Positions 14,789 through 21,513 of a DNA stretch of 21,656 nt are shown in pieces. The stretch's first letter is position 1; each line of letters starts with the position of its first letter. The stretch covers positions 1-21,656 of IMG/VR virus record IMGVR_UViG_3300033986_000177, one strand, 5' to 3'. A program made the position numbers and the translations under genes. This DNA is from a virus. The notes beneath the pieces were generated by a model. That model made no database searches and was not told where the DNA came from. It worked only from the letters and a program-made list of their open reading frames with translations.

Positions 14789-15172
14789 CTAAATTATTCC
14801 TAATTTTTTAGCGTTGTGATCGTAAAATGTGGCATCTCCTGTAACCAGCGCCACGCATTGCAGGGCCTTGTCCGCAACCTCGCCAAGGTCGTTGCTCTTA
14901 TTAATTTCAGCGCGCAATATCCCACAAATACGGATTGCGTCTTGATAATACGCATAAGCCTTGCGCCTGTTTTCTACGTCCTGCAATTCCACCGCAAGCT
15001 TTTTATCAATGTTTTTACGCCTGTTTGCGCCCTCCTCTTTCGTAATTGCTCCGCTGTTGTAGTCCGCGTACAATTGTTTTAGTGCCGTATAGTAGCCAAG
15101 TTCCAACAGCGACGCATGAGCAGGCAGAGCCTTGCCACTGTATGCCATTTTTGCAATTTCATCCCAATCCAT
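14789..15172 (-). CDS. Hypothetical helical phage protein
   Basis: 127 aa, ATG with RBS GAGGAGG. Not recognised. The sequence is almost wholly helical and charged: MDWDEIAKMAYSGKALP, LLELGYYTALKQLYADYNSG, AITKEEGANRRKNIDKKLAV, ELQDVENRRKAYAYYQDAIR, with a small C-terminal end (GDATFYDHNAKKLGII). No membrane segment, signal peptide or metal motif can be seen. It lies one base downstream of the VRR-NUC stop and is probably co-transcribed with it. A role in DNA metabolism or host takeover is possible, but nothing in the sequence shows it. Confidence 0.8.
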   Translation of the reverse strand: MDWDEIAKMAYSGKALPAHASLLELGYYTALKQLYADYNSGAITKEEGANRRKNIDKKLAVELQDVENRRKAYAYYQDAIRICGILRAEINKSNDLGEVADKALQCVALVTGDATFYDHNAKKLGII

Positions 15173-15173
15173 T

Positions 15174-15476
15174 TTAAACCTCCTCTATAAGTTTTAATGC
15201 ATCCTCCACACTGCGGCATATGCCCGCCCTGTGGCCCATGTCATTAAGCATCTTAATAAATTTATACTGCTCCGGCCTCACTTTGCCGCGCGGCGCTTTA
15301 ACCTCAATAAATGCCACCTTGCCCCGCCCGATGAAAAGCAAGTCCGGCAAGCCTTTGACGCCGCATTTTACACGCCGCCCGTCCCCGGTTAAAAATACTC
15401 CCACATTGAGCCTTATCACTATGCCGTAATCGGACAGCGCCTTGCGTATGGCGTTTTGTATGTCAACCTCTGCCAA
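15174..15476 (-). CDS. VRR-NUC domain nuclease
   Basis: 100 aa from a TTG at 15476 with GGAG upstream; the codon before is a stop, so no earlier start exists. This is a stand-alone VRR-NUC protein of the PD-(D/E)xK superfamily: GVKGLPDLLFIGRGKVAFIE (Pro44-Asp45), EVKAPRGKVRPEQ (Glu58, Lys60), and a C-terminal GICRSVEDALKLI. Stand-alone phage forms of this size are believed to cut branched or flap DNA structures and are often coded beside the SF2 helicase, as here; the two genes overlap by 14 bases. Full catalytic residues are present, so activity is likely. Confidence 0.92.
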   Translation of the reverse strand: MAEVDIQNAIRKALSDYGIVIRLNVGVFLTGDGRRVKCGVKGLPDLLFIGRGKVAFIEVKAPRGKVRPEQYKFIKMLNDMGHRAGICRSVEDALKLIEEV

Positions 15477-16791
15477 TTATGCCCATCTCCTTGCCCTTGT
15501 ACCATGCCCAGCCGGGCTTGTAGCCTTTGAGCTTGCCATATACCGCAAGCTCTTTGAGCGTCTTGCATTTTTTGTACGTGTCATAAGTCTTGATTATGTC
15601 GGCAATGCGCTGCTCGTTGATTTTTTTAAGCTCGCCGCCTTGCGCCTCGACTGTGCGCTCGTTAGCATATACATGCCCGCATTTGGGGCAAACTGCGGCA
15701 GGGGAGTGAGTGTAATAGCAATCAGGGCATTGCCTTACCGGTACGGCTGCTTTGCGCGCTGTTTTTTGTGGTTTGGGATCAAGGCTCCATTGTCTGTCCA
15801 TATCCGGCAGGCCATGGCGGTACACGTTGCCAACATGGTCGATTATTATTGCCCGCTTGTCCGGCTTGTGCCTCATGCAGCGCATTGACTGTTGTATGTA
15901 TAGCGTAAGAGATTTTGTCGGCCGCAGGAGTATTGCCACCTCGCAATCAGGCACATCAAAGCCCTCGCTGATAAGGTCAACATTACACAAAATTTTTATT
16001 GTACCGTTTCGGAAGTCCTGTACTATCTGCTTGCGCAGCTCTGCGGGGGTGTCCCCGTCAAAATGTGCCGCCGCAATGCCAGCTTGTGCAAACTGTGCCG
16101 CTATTGCTTTGCTATAATCTAACGTCGGGCAGTAGCATATTGCTTGTTTGCCGTCTGCAAGTCGCTTGTAATGCTCTATTATGTCGCCGTAAATTTTAGG
16201 CTTGTCAAGCAACTGGGCGGCTGCCGATTGCACAAAATCTCCGGCGCGCGATTTAAGGCTGGACAAGTCCGCCACCTGCGGCGCATAATAGTCGTAAGGG
16301 GCAAGATAGCCATTATCTATCATCCATTTGGCGGAGGGCATTATAAGGAGCCTGTCGTTAATCTCGCCAAGCCCGCCGCCGTTAAGCCTTACGGGAGTAG
16401 CGGTAAGCCCCACCCGATAAGCATCTGGATATGCGTTATATATCCGGCGGTAGCTCTCCGCAAGGCAATGGTGATTTTCGTCTGTGATTATCAACGACGG
16501 CTTTCCCACGCAATCCAAATGCCTTGTGACAGTCTGCACCATGGACACATCGCAAAGCGCCATATTAACGCCATGCGCGGCAAAAGTGTCTTTTAGCTGC
16601 TCAACAAGTTCCTGCCTGTGCACAAGCAACAGCACCCGTCTGCCGTTAAGGGTTGCCCGCTTTGCCATTTCTGCGGCAATCAGCGCCTTGCCACACCCGC
16701 ACGGCCCGACAATGCATGGAGATTTATAACCCTCTCTCCACGCTTTGGCAACCTCGTTAATAATTTCTTCTTGATATTTTCTTAAATTTAT
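15463..16791 (-). CDS. DEAD/DEAH-type SF2 helicase (apparent ATA start, altered Walker A)
   Basis: The first in-frame ATG (16668) lies after motif I. Reading back to the stop at 16798 gives NLRKYQEEIINEVAKAW and then CIVGPCGCGKALIAAEM, the expected N-terminus. No ATG, GTG or TTG occurs there. AGAGGTG (16805-16799) stands about seven bases before an ATA at 16791, exactly where an ATG would be expected, giving 442 aa. Motif I is GPCGCGKA (29-36), with Ala36 instead of Ser/Thr. Motif II is DENH (104-107), motif III LTATP (about 129-133), motif VI about QQSMRCMR (299-306). A four-Cys zinc ribbon (CPDC, CPKC; 354-370) follows. Its role would be unwinding during phage replication. The start and Ala36 raise doubt about normal expression and ATP hydrolysis. 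Confidence 0.88.
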   Translation of the reverse strand: MNLRKYQEEIINEVAKAWREGYKSPCIVGPCGCGKALIAAEMAKRATLNGRRVLLLVHRQELVEQLKDTFAAHGVNMALCDVSMVQTVTRHLDCVGKPSLIITDENHHCLAESYRRIYNAYPDAYRVGLTATPVRLNGGGLGEINDRLLIMPSAKWMIDNGYLAPYDYYAPQVADLSSLKSRAGDFVQSAAAQLLDKPKIYGDIIEHYKRLADGKQAICYCPTLDYSKAIAAQFAQAGIAAAHFDGDTPAELRKQIVQDFRNGTIKILCNVDLISEGFDVPDCEVAILLRPTKSLTLYIQQSMRCMRHKPDKRAIIIDHVGNVYRHGLPDMDRQWSLDPKPQKTARKAAVPVRQCPDCYYTHSPAAVCPKCGHVYANERTVEAQGGELKKINEQRIADIIKTYDTYKKCKTLKELAVYGKLKGYKPGWAWYKGKEMGIIGRG

Positions 16792-16798
16792 TGCTTTT

Positions 16799-16805
16799 CA
16801 CCTCT
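16799..16805 (-). promoter_or_regulatory. RBS AGAGGTG deciding the helicase start
   Basis: AGAGGTG is placed about seven bases before ATA (16791). The internal ATG at 16668 has no RBS and would delete motif I. Confidence 0.65.
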
Positions 16806-16853
16806 TTTTGTTACATCTTTTACACTTTCGTTACACCATAAAAAGAGCTACAA

Positions 16854-16875
16854 ATGCCTATTTTACGCGGTTTTA
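16854..16875 (+). repeat. Long direct repeat, copy A (ATGCCTATTTTACGC)
   Basis: ATGCCTATTTTACGC followed by GGTTTTA; 15 identical bases plus GTTT after one mismatch are shared with the copy at 17017. Both copies are followed by TTACAC boxes. Confidence 0.85.
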
Positions 16876-16899
16876 CACCTGTTACACCTGTTACACCTT
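16873..16899 (+). repeat. Tandem 9-bp iterons TTACACCTG
   Basis: Three head-to-tail copies of a 9-base unit at 16873, 16882 and 16891; the third has T as its last base. Part of the origin candidate. Confidence 0.85.
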
Positions 16900-17016
16900 T
16901 TTTTGCATATACACTATATATATTTATGTTTTTTCTTTTTTTTGTTTTTATTAAAATGCGTATATATAATATATATAATAGTGTAACAAGTGTACATGTG
17001 TAACAATATATTATAG

Positions 17017-17037
17017 ATGCCTATTTTACGCAGTTTA
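17017..17037 (+). repeat. Long direct repeat, copy B (ATGCCTATTTTACGC)
   Basis: Second copy, followed by AGTTTA and then GTTACACCTT. Together with copy A it brackets the AT-rich core. Confidence 0.85.
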
Positions 17038-17077
17038 GCTGTTACACCTTTGTTACACTTTTTGCTCAAAGGTGTAA

Positions 17078-18877
17078 TTAAAATGGAGGATTTGTACTTT
17101 GCTGCATTATTTTAATGCAAGCACATCTTGCCAAAGTACCGTTAATACGTTGAGGGACTTTGGATTTGCCTTGCTTGTCGCTCACTGCTAGCCCTTTGTC
17201 AATCATCATTTTAAGGGCGGCACGCGGCGAAAATCCCGCATCCTGCAAAGCCTTGTCAAACACATTGCCAAGTATGTACGCATAGCCGTCGTCAATCCTG
17301 CCCCAGACTTCGCCGATATCACTCTCGCCGCAAAATTTTATTTTATTCGCGGCAATAAACTGCAAGCAAAATTGATATGCCCGCTCTGTGGCGTCAGCAT
17401 CCTGCCTTGTCGGCAAAAACGGCAATAAGTCGTCTACTGTCAACGGCGCATCGTCAAAACCATAAAAATCAACGAGCGCCTTATCGGCTGCAATCAAAAG
17501 GGCAATGTTTGCTGTTTGTTTTTCGGTCGTGTCATTTTTTGATAAATCCGCCTGCAAGGCTTTAAAACGGGCCTTTATGTGCTCCATGTTGCCGTCCCGC
17601 AGGAGATAATCTATCCATCCCATGCCGCCAAAGCCGTAATTTTCCAAAAGCGTTGCAACCGTTGCATTGCCGTTGTAAAACAGCTTGTTCTGTGGCTCAA
17701 TCTCCAAAATGCGGTTGTATATCCCTCCGGTCGAATGGTCCTCGACTATGGGGCACTCTCCTGATGTGATTATGATATTGCGCCAAGAGTCCACCCGGTC
17801 AAGGCCGCCGGAACGGTTGCCGCGCATTTTGGCGACGCCGTTTGCAAGCATGTATATTTCGGCGTCAAAGCTTTTTTTGTTGCATCTTATATATTGAAAC
17901 TCATCAAGCACAAGGGGCAGGTTTTTAAGCGCACTTGCATTGCGCTCCATCCCTACGCCGGTTGAGTAAAACGATACGGTGTATTTGCTCAGCGCAGGAT
18001 TTCCCCAAACGCTTGACGCAAGCATAAGGGCAACGGTTTTGCCCGCTCCGGACGTTCCCCAAAGGTGTACGAAAAAATTATTAAGATTAAACGGCTCGAC
18101 AAGTACAGACGCATAGCTTGCGGCAAGGACTATTTTGTTGACGATACTTGTCCGCCTTGCCTCGACGACAACATCAAGCCATTTGTTAAAATCCCCAGAT
18201 GTGTGGATGTGTGTCAATATGCTGCCTTCGCCGGTCTGCACTTGCTTTGCGTAAGGCAAAAACAGCTTGTCAGACAGCCATCCCGCCTTATCGGTATAAT
18301 ACTTGACCGGCAGCTCGTTTAGGCGCTCCACATCCTGCAAATAGGCAATCAAATATTTAGCGTTGCCATCCGTTACCATTATCCCGTTGTCGGACAGGGC
18401 AATAATTTTTTTGGCGGACGCAATCTCGGACTTATCGACCGTCAAATAGTGCCAGCCACCATCACGATAAAATTTTATCTTAACTTTTTGCAGGTCTGTA
18501 CTGATGTCAATAAGCCGCTCGCATAGGCAAATCTGATGCGGGCAGGCAAGCTGCTCCTCGCCGTTGATATTGCGCCTGATAGAGCCGCTGTCGTCAATCT
18601 GCCATGTGCCGATGTCAAGCGTGAGGCCGTCAAAGTCGTATAAATTTTGTGACGGGGTGTAGATTTGTGTCTGCTCACGCCTGTATTTGTGATACAGGTC
18701 CTTAAATTGCTTTGTGCCGGTAACAAGGCCATCCTTTTTGGCGGCTTTTGCGGCGGCATCCATCGCCATCTCAAAATCCAGCGTGTCGCAACCTTGCAAG
18801 GTTTTATGATATAGGCCCGCAAAAATTTCTTTTAGCTTTGCGCCCGGGCTTAAATCTGCCGGAAGTGTGTTATCCAT
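17078..18877 (-). CDS. DUF927-type ATPase / replicative helicase
   Basis: 599 aa, ATG with RBS AGGAGG nine bases upstream. The N-terminal 110 residues are a small helical part; the DUF927 core follows, with KYYTDKAGWLSDKLFLPYAK, then Walker A GTSGAGKT (274-281), Walker B LPLVLDEFQ (320-328), and WRNIIITSGECPI (about 365-377) in the sensor region. The last 130 residues form another domain ending with a winged-helix-like piece (FSPRAALKMMIDKGLAV). DUF927 proteins are found in phages and mobile elements beside CHC2 primase modules and are taken to act as the replicative helicase. Here the CHC2 gene overlaps it by 8 bases, and the origin candidate follows directly. The helicase role is known by context for the family, not proven here. 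Confidence 0.9.
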   Translation of the reverse strand: MDNTLPADLSPGAKLKEIFAGLYHKTLQGCDTLDFEMAMDAAAKAAKKDGLVTGTKQFKDLYHKYRREQTQIYTPSQNLYDFDGLTLDIGTWQIDDSGSIRRNINGEEQLACPHQICLCERLIDISTDLQKVKIKFYRDGGWHYLTVDKSEIASAKKIIALSDNGIMVTDGNAKYLIAYLQDVERLNELPVKYYTDKAGWLSDKLFLPYAKQVQTGEGSILTHIHTSGDFNKWLDVVVEARRTSIVNKIVLAASYASVLVEPFNLNNFFVHLWGTSGAGKTVALMLASSVWGNPALSKYTVSFYSTGVGMERNASALKNLPLVLDEFQYIRCNKKSFDAEIYMLANGVAKMRGNRSGGLDRVDSWRNIIITSGECPIVEDHSTGGIYNRILEIEPQNKLFYNGNATVATLLENYGFGGMGWIDYLLRDGNMEHIKARFKALQADLSKNDTTEKQTANIALLIAADKALVDFYGFDDAPLTVDDLLPFLPTRQDADATERAYQFCLQFIAANKIKFCGESDIGEVWGRIDDGYAYILGNVFDKALQDAGFSPRAALKMMIDKGLAVSDKQGKSKVPQRINGTLARCACIKIMQQSTNPPF

Positions 18878-19334
18878 GTTTTGCCGCCTCCTCTATCAGG
18901 TACTCTATGTAGTCAAGCTTTTGCAGGGCCTCGACAAACTCGGGGCAGGGGACGTCATCGGGGCTTTGCGGCCGCTTGTCGCAATATGCCTGCCAAAGCC
19001 GCCTATGCTCGGCGCACAACGCCGCTATACGGCTGTCTTTGCTTGTCTTTGGCTTTTGCGGGCGTATCGGAATGGCCTGCTTGACGCGGGACAGCCCGAA
19101 ATCCATGGCAAGCTTGTCACAAGCTGCCTTAAAATTAAGCCCGTATAATCGCATTGTAAAATCAATTACATCCCCACCGGCGCCGCAGCCGAAACAATAA
19201 TAACTATGACTGTATAGCTTAAGCGAGGCCGTGTCCTCGCGATGGAAAGGGCAGCAAATAAAGCCTTTTTTAGGCGGGTAGCCGTATGTTTCGGCTACCC
19301 GCTCCATAGACAATTGTTTTATCGCGTCTAAAAT
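18870..19334 (-). CDS. CHC2 zinc-finger primase domain protein (apparent ATT start)
   Basis: The zinc ribbon is complete: CPFH, then CFGC (Cys-x2-His ... Cys-x2-Cys) in a sequence MERVAETYGYPPKKGFICCP with GGDVIDFTMRLYGLNF after it, as in the DnaG N-terminal domain. No TOPRIM domain is present, so this is a stand-alone zinc-binding primase part of 154 aa. A TTG at 19313 or ATG at 19307 could be called as start, but neither has an RBS, and the conserved helix LDAIKQLSMERVAE begins earlier, at an ATT at 19334. GGTGGGAG lies 10 bases before this ATT. No ATG, GTG or TTG occurs in that earlier part. The start overlaps the end of the SSB-like gene by 7 bases. It presumably works with the DUF927 protein in priming. 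Confidence 0.85.
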   Translation of the reverse strand: MLDAIKQLSMERVAETYGYPPKKGFICCPFHREDTASLKLYSHSYYCFGCGAGGDVIDFTMRLYGLNFKAACDKLAMDFGLSRVKQAIPIRPQKPKTSKDSRIAALCAEHRRLWQAYCDKRPQSPDDVPCPEFVEALQKLDYIEYLIEEAAKHG

Positions 19335-19915
19335 GGCAAATCATCTCCCACCGCGCCGGAATTATGCTTTGGCGGGGAGAACTCCTCGAATTCGGCGGGC
19401 AGGTTGTCCGTACTCGTTAAAGGCTTGTCCTCCGGCACAGCATAATCTCCGGATTTGATTGTATCGACGCCCCGGAAAAAGCGAGGTTTGGTTATCCATT
19501 TTTTGCTACCTTGGCTGTTGAGGTACTCCTCGCGCCCAAAGAGCACTCCGACAAACGTGCCCTTAAAACATCCGGCAAATTTGTCGCCCCAAACAAGCTT
19601 AAAGTTTTTGTTGCTCTCCTCGACGGAGGTTACAAAAGACTTAAAGCCACGGTTTGTGCCGCCGTTGTCGTCGTAAACAAGCTGGTTGACGACGCAGCCC
19701 CACTTCTTTTCCGCGCGCGTGTCGGACTTGTAAAGGCCGGTGAAATATCCCTTGAAATCCCCGTCCGCTATGTCAAGGTAAATCTTAATCATGTCCTTGC
19801 CGGTGGAGCTTTTGCACTCCTCAACTTTTAAAATTTGGCAAACATATCCGCCTGCGGGCAGGATTTTAAAATCCCCGAACCCCTGCACTGTATCAAAATC
19901 ATTTGGTTTTTGCAT
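19328..19915 (-). CDS. SSB-like / DUF669-type protein with DDLPF tail
   Basis: 195 aa, ATG with RBS AAGGAGG. The sequence has a beta-rich core: LPAGGYVCQILKVEECKSST, GKDMIKIYLDIADGDFKGYF, TGLYKSDTRAEKKWGCVVNQ, FAGCFKGTFVGVLFGREEYL. It ends in a flexible Pro/Glu-rich tail and DDLPF, resembling the acidic tip DDDIPF of bacterial single-stranded DNA binding proteins, which binds partner proteins. The location after a Sak4-type ATPase and before primase genes is where phage SSB-like DUF669 proteins are usually coded. The proposed role is coating single-stranded DNA during replication and recombination. Family name is given with caution; the OB-fold is inferred, not shown. Confidence 0.75.
   Translation of the reverse strand: MQKPNDFDTVQGFGDFKILPAGGYVCQILKVEECKSSTGKDMIKIYLDIADGDFKGYFTGLYKSDTRAEKKWGCVVNQLVYDDNGGTNRGFKSFVTSVEESNKNFKLVWGDKFAGCFKGTFVGVLFGREEYLNSQGSKKWITKPRFFRGVDTIKSGDYAVPEDKPLTSTDNLPAEFEEFSPPKHNSGAVGDDLPF
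19345..19352 (-). promoter_or_regulatory. RBS GGTGGGAG candidate for CHC2 gene
   Basis: Located inside the end of the SSB-like gene, 10 bases before ATT at 19334. The spacing is slightly long. Confidence 0.45.
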
Positions 19916-19930
19916 AGTAAAAAATCCTCC

Positions 19931-20536
19931 TTAAATTTGGTAATAATTGCGTATTGCGTCGTCAACTGCTTTAAGGTCGTTGTCCATCTCCGGCGGAAGC
20001 ATGTCCCGCGGAGCTTTTGCAGGATTTGTCCCATCGGACTGGGTAATGAATTTATGCTCCGTGCCATCAGCCACGCAAAGCAGTACGATTGTAAAAAGCC
20101 CCTCAATGGTAAGCTTTTCGTCAAGCATCCTGCCGACTGTTTTTGCTTTTGTTTTGCCGTCGGCGGTAAGCTCGGTGTGGTGGAGCAGATAGACAATCCT
20201 GTCCTGCGGCAGGCTCTGGACTATGTATTTCAGCATATTGTAAAACCGCAGGGCCAGCTCGGTAAATTTATCATAGCCGCGCTCCTTCGCGCGGGCAAAA
20301 AAATCAAATGCAAGCAAGTATTGACTGTCGTCAATTGCATAGCTTTTTGTGGGATTTTTTTGCAGCGTCCTGCCGATAAGCTCATACGTTGCGTTTTGGA
20401 TTGTCGGCAACTGCCGCTTAAATGGCAACGGCTTGCCGGCAACCGAAAATATTGTTATCTCATTTGGTGCAAAGCCGGAGAGGGAAGACGTTTTGCCGCT
20501 GCCGCTTTCCCCAAGCACCAAAACGGGGATACCCAT
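19931..20536 (-). CDS. RecA-like / Sak4-type phage ATPase
   Basis: 201 aa, ATG with RBS GAGGTGGAG. Walker A is GESGSGKT (9-16) and Walker B SYAIDDSQ (65-72, Asp69-Asp70), followed by a helical part and IVYLLHHTEL (a RecA-like strand with a histidine in place of glutamine). The C-terminal TIEGLFTIVLLCVADGTEH and FITQSDGTNPAKAPRDMLP complete the AAA_24/Sak4 pattern. Such ATPases act in phage recombination as annealing factors together with an SSB-like protein, which is the next gene here. It lies between Gp157 and the SSB-like gene, all within one operon. Annealing activity is known for tested relatives, not for this one. Confidence 0.88.
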   Translation of the reverse strand: MGIPVLVLGESGSGKTSSLSGFAPNEITIFSVAGKPLPFKRQLPTIQNATYELIGRTLQKNPTKSYAIDDSQYLLAFDFFARAKERGYDKFTELALRFYNMLKYIVQSLPQDRIVYLLHHTELTADGKTKAKTVGRMLDEKLTIEGLFTIVLLCVADGTEHKFITQSDGTNPAKAPRDMLPPEMDNDLKAVDDAIRNYYQI

Positions 20537-20545
20537 AGCTCCACC

Positions 20546-21052
20546 TCACTTTATTCTCAGGGATTGCTTTACTTTTAAGGCACAATATGGTATACTTGTG
20601 CCGGAGTTAAGCAGATTTTTGATGTCCTGCCTGCTGATTTTCGGCGGTTGGGGGATGAGCAGCTCTGGCTTGTTTTCCTTTGCCCAGTCCGCGAACAATC
20701 CCTCGTCCTCAATGTCCACCGATGGGGGATTGTTCGCCACGGAAAGCCTTATTCGCGCGGTTTCGATTTTTGCCTTTCCAGAGGCTTGCATTGCCGAAAG
20801 AAGGTAGTTTTTAAGGCTTTCGACCTTGTTGTTTTTTGCGCGCAGTCTTTCCAGCAGGGCATCGACCTCGGCCTTTATTGCCTCCGCCTCGGCGGACAGA
20901 TTTTTAATATACAGTCCGATTGCCTCGGCTTTGTCGTTAAATTCCGCCTGCACCGCCTCTAAGGTGTCGGCTATCGCTTCCTCGGGGATTTCGTCATTCG
21001 CGATTGCATCAAGCAAGGCAAGGTATTTTGTGTTGATTTCGTAGAGGGTCAT
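20546..21052 (-). CDS. Siphovirus Gp157 family protein
   Basis: 168 aa, ATG overlapping the previous stop (ATGA), RBS GGAGGT nine bases upstream. MTLYEINTKYLALLDAIAND, AEAIKAEVDALLERLRAKNN, KVESLKNYLLSAMQASGKAK, then IRLSVANNPPSVDIEDEG is the classical Gp157 pattern. The first 110 residues form a coiled coil, the rest is a small beta part with NNPPSV. The family is common just before recombination genes in Gram-positive phages; a link to phage resistance was reported for the streptococcal relative, but its activity is not clear. Confidence 0.92.
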   Translation of the reverse strand: MTLYEINTKYLALLDAIANDEIPEEAIADTLEAVQAEFNDKAEAIGLYIKNLSAEAEAIKAEVDALLERLRAKNNKVESLKNYLLSAMQASGKAKIETARIRLSVANNPPSVDIEDEGLFADWAKENKPELLIPQPPKISRQDIKNLLNSGTSIPYCALKVKQSLRIK

Positions 21053-21513
21053 GCTTTAATTACCTCCAAAAATTTTTTCAGCTCGGCAAGCTCGCTTGCC
21101 TTTGCGTTTATTTCCGATTGCAAATCCGCAATTTTTGCGTTTATAAATTCCGCAACGCAGGCGGGAATTTTGGGATTTGCGCTTTGTGTAGCAGGCTCGC
21201 CGGCGGGAGTAAGTCTACCTTGTTTGCGCAGGTAGCTTATGCGGCTATTAACCTGCTGTTTGCTTACTCCGCCTATTTCGTCGGCGATTTGTGCGGCAGT
21301 TTTGCCGTTTGCTATGCCGTCGGAAATAATTTTGTCCGCCCGTGCGTCAAAGATTTGCGCCTTAGGCTGAGGCAGCGTTATCCCCGCTTGGGTAAGGATA
21401 TCCTTGATTGTGTCCGTTGTGGTGCCGTTGAGCTGCGCAAGTATGTTGATTTGCTCGCGCTGGTCTTTGGCCTGTTTGTAGGAGGTTATTATCTCTCCGT
21501 TTGTCATTTGCAT
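21049..21513 (-). CDS. Helix-turn-helix DNA-binding protein
   Basis: 154 aa, ATG with RBS GGAGGGGAC. Two short helical units are visible: INILAQLNGTTTDTIKDIL (about 22-40) and DKIISDGIANGKTAAQIADE followed by VSKQQVNSRISYLRKQGRL (59-101), the latter a likely helix-turn-helix. A Pro/Ala linker then leads to a C-terminal coiled coil (IADLQSEINAKASELAELKK). The protein may be an early-region regulator or a DNA-bound replication factor. The first gene-overlap (ATGA) with Gp157 shows operon membership. No specific family is recognised. Confidence 0.85.
   Translation of the reverse strand: MQMTNGEIITSYKQAKDQREQINILAQLNGTTTDTIKDILTQAGITLPQPKAQIFDARADKIISDGIANGKTAAQIADEIGGVSKQQVNSRISYLRKQGRLTPAGEPATQSANPKIPACVAEFINAKIADLQSEINAKASELAELKKFLEVIKA

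Larger units (their letters stand above)
16801..17077. other. Candidate phage replication origin (iterons plus AT-rich region)
   Basis: 277 bases without a gene between the DUF927 and SF2 helicase genes. The motif TTACAC occurs seven times on the plus strand (16820, 16831, 16873, 16882, 16891, 17042, 17053) and GTGTAA three times (16981, 16998, 17072), flanking a core of about 75 bases made nearly only of A and T (16905-16980, with TATATATA runs). A longer unit, ATGCCTATTTTACGC, is present at both sides (16854 and 17017), each followed by TTACAC boxes. Iterons around an easily melted core next to primase and helicase genes are the usual form of a phage origin. A promoter for the helicase could also lie here. 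Confidence 0.6.

Noticed and set aside
16873-16899. Tandem 9-bp units as a CRISPR-like array
   Set aside because: The units are too short and contiguous, without spacers; iterons fit better.
19835-20578. 247-codon plus-strand open frame
   Set aside because: Antisense to the Sak4-type ATPase and SSB-like genes, both with clear motifs; no RBS or family features.
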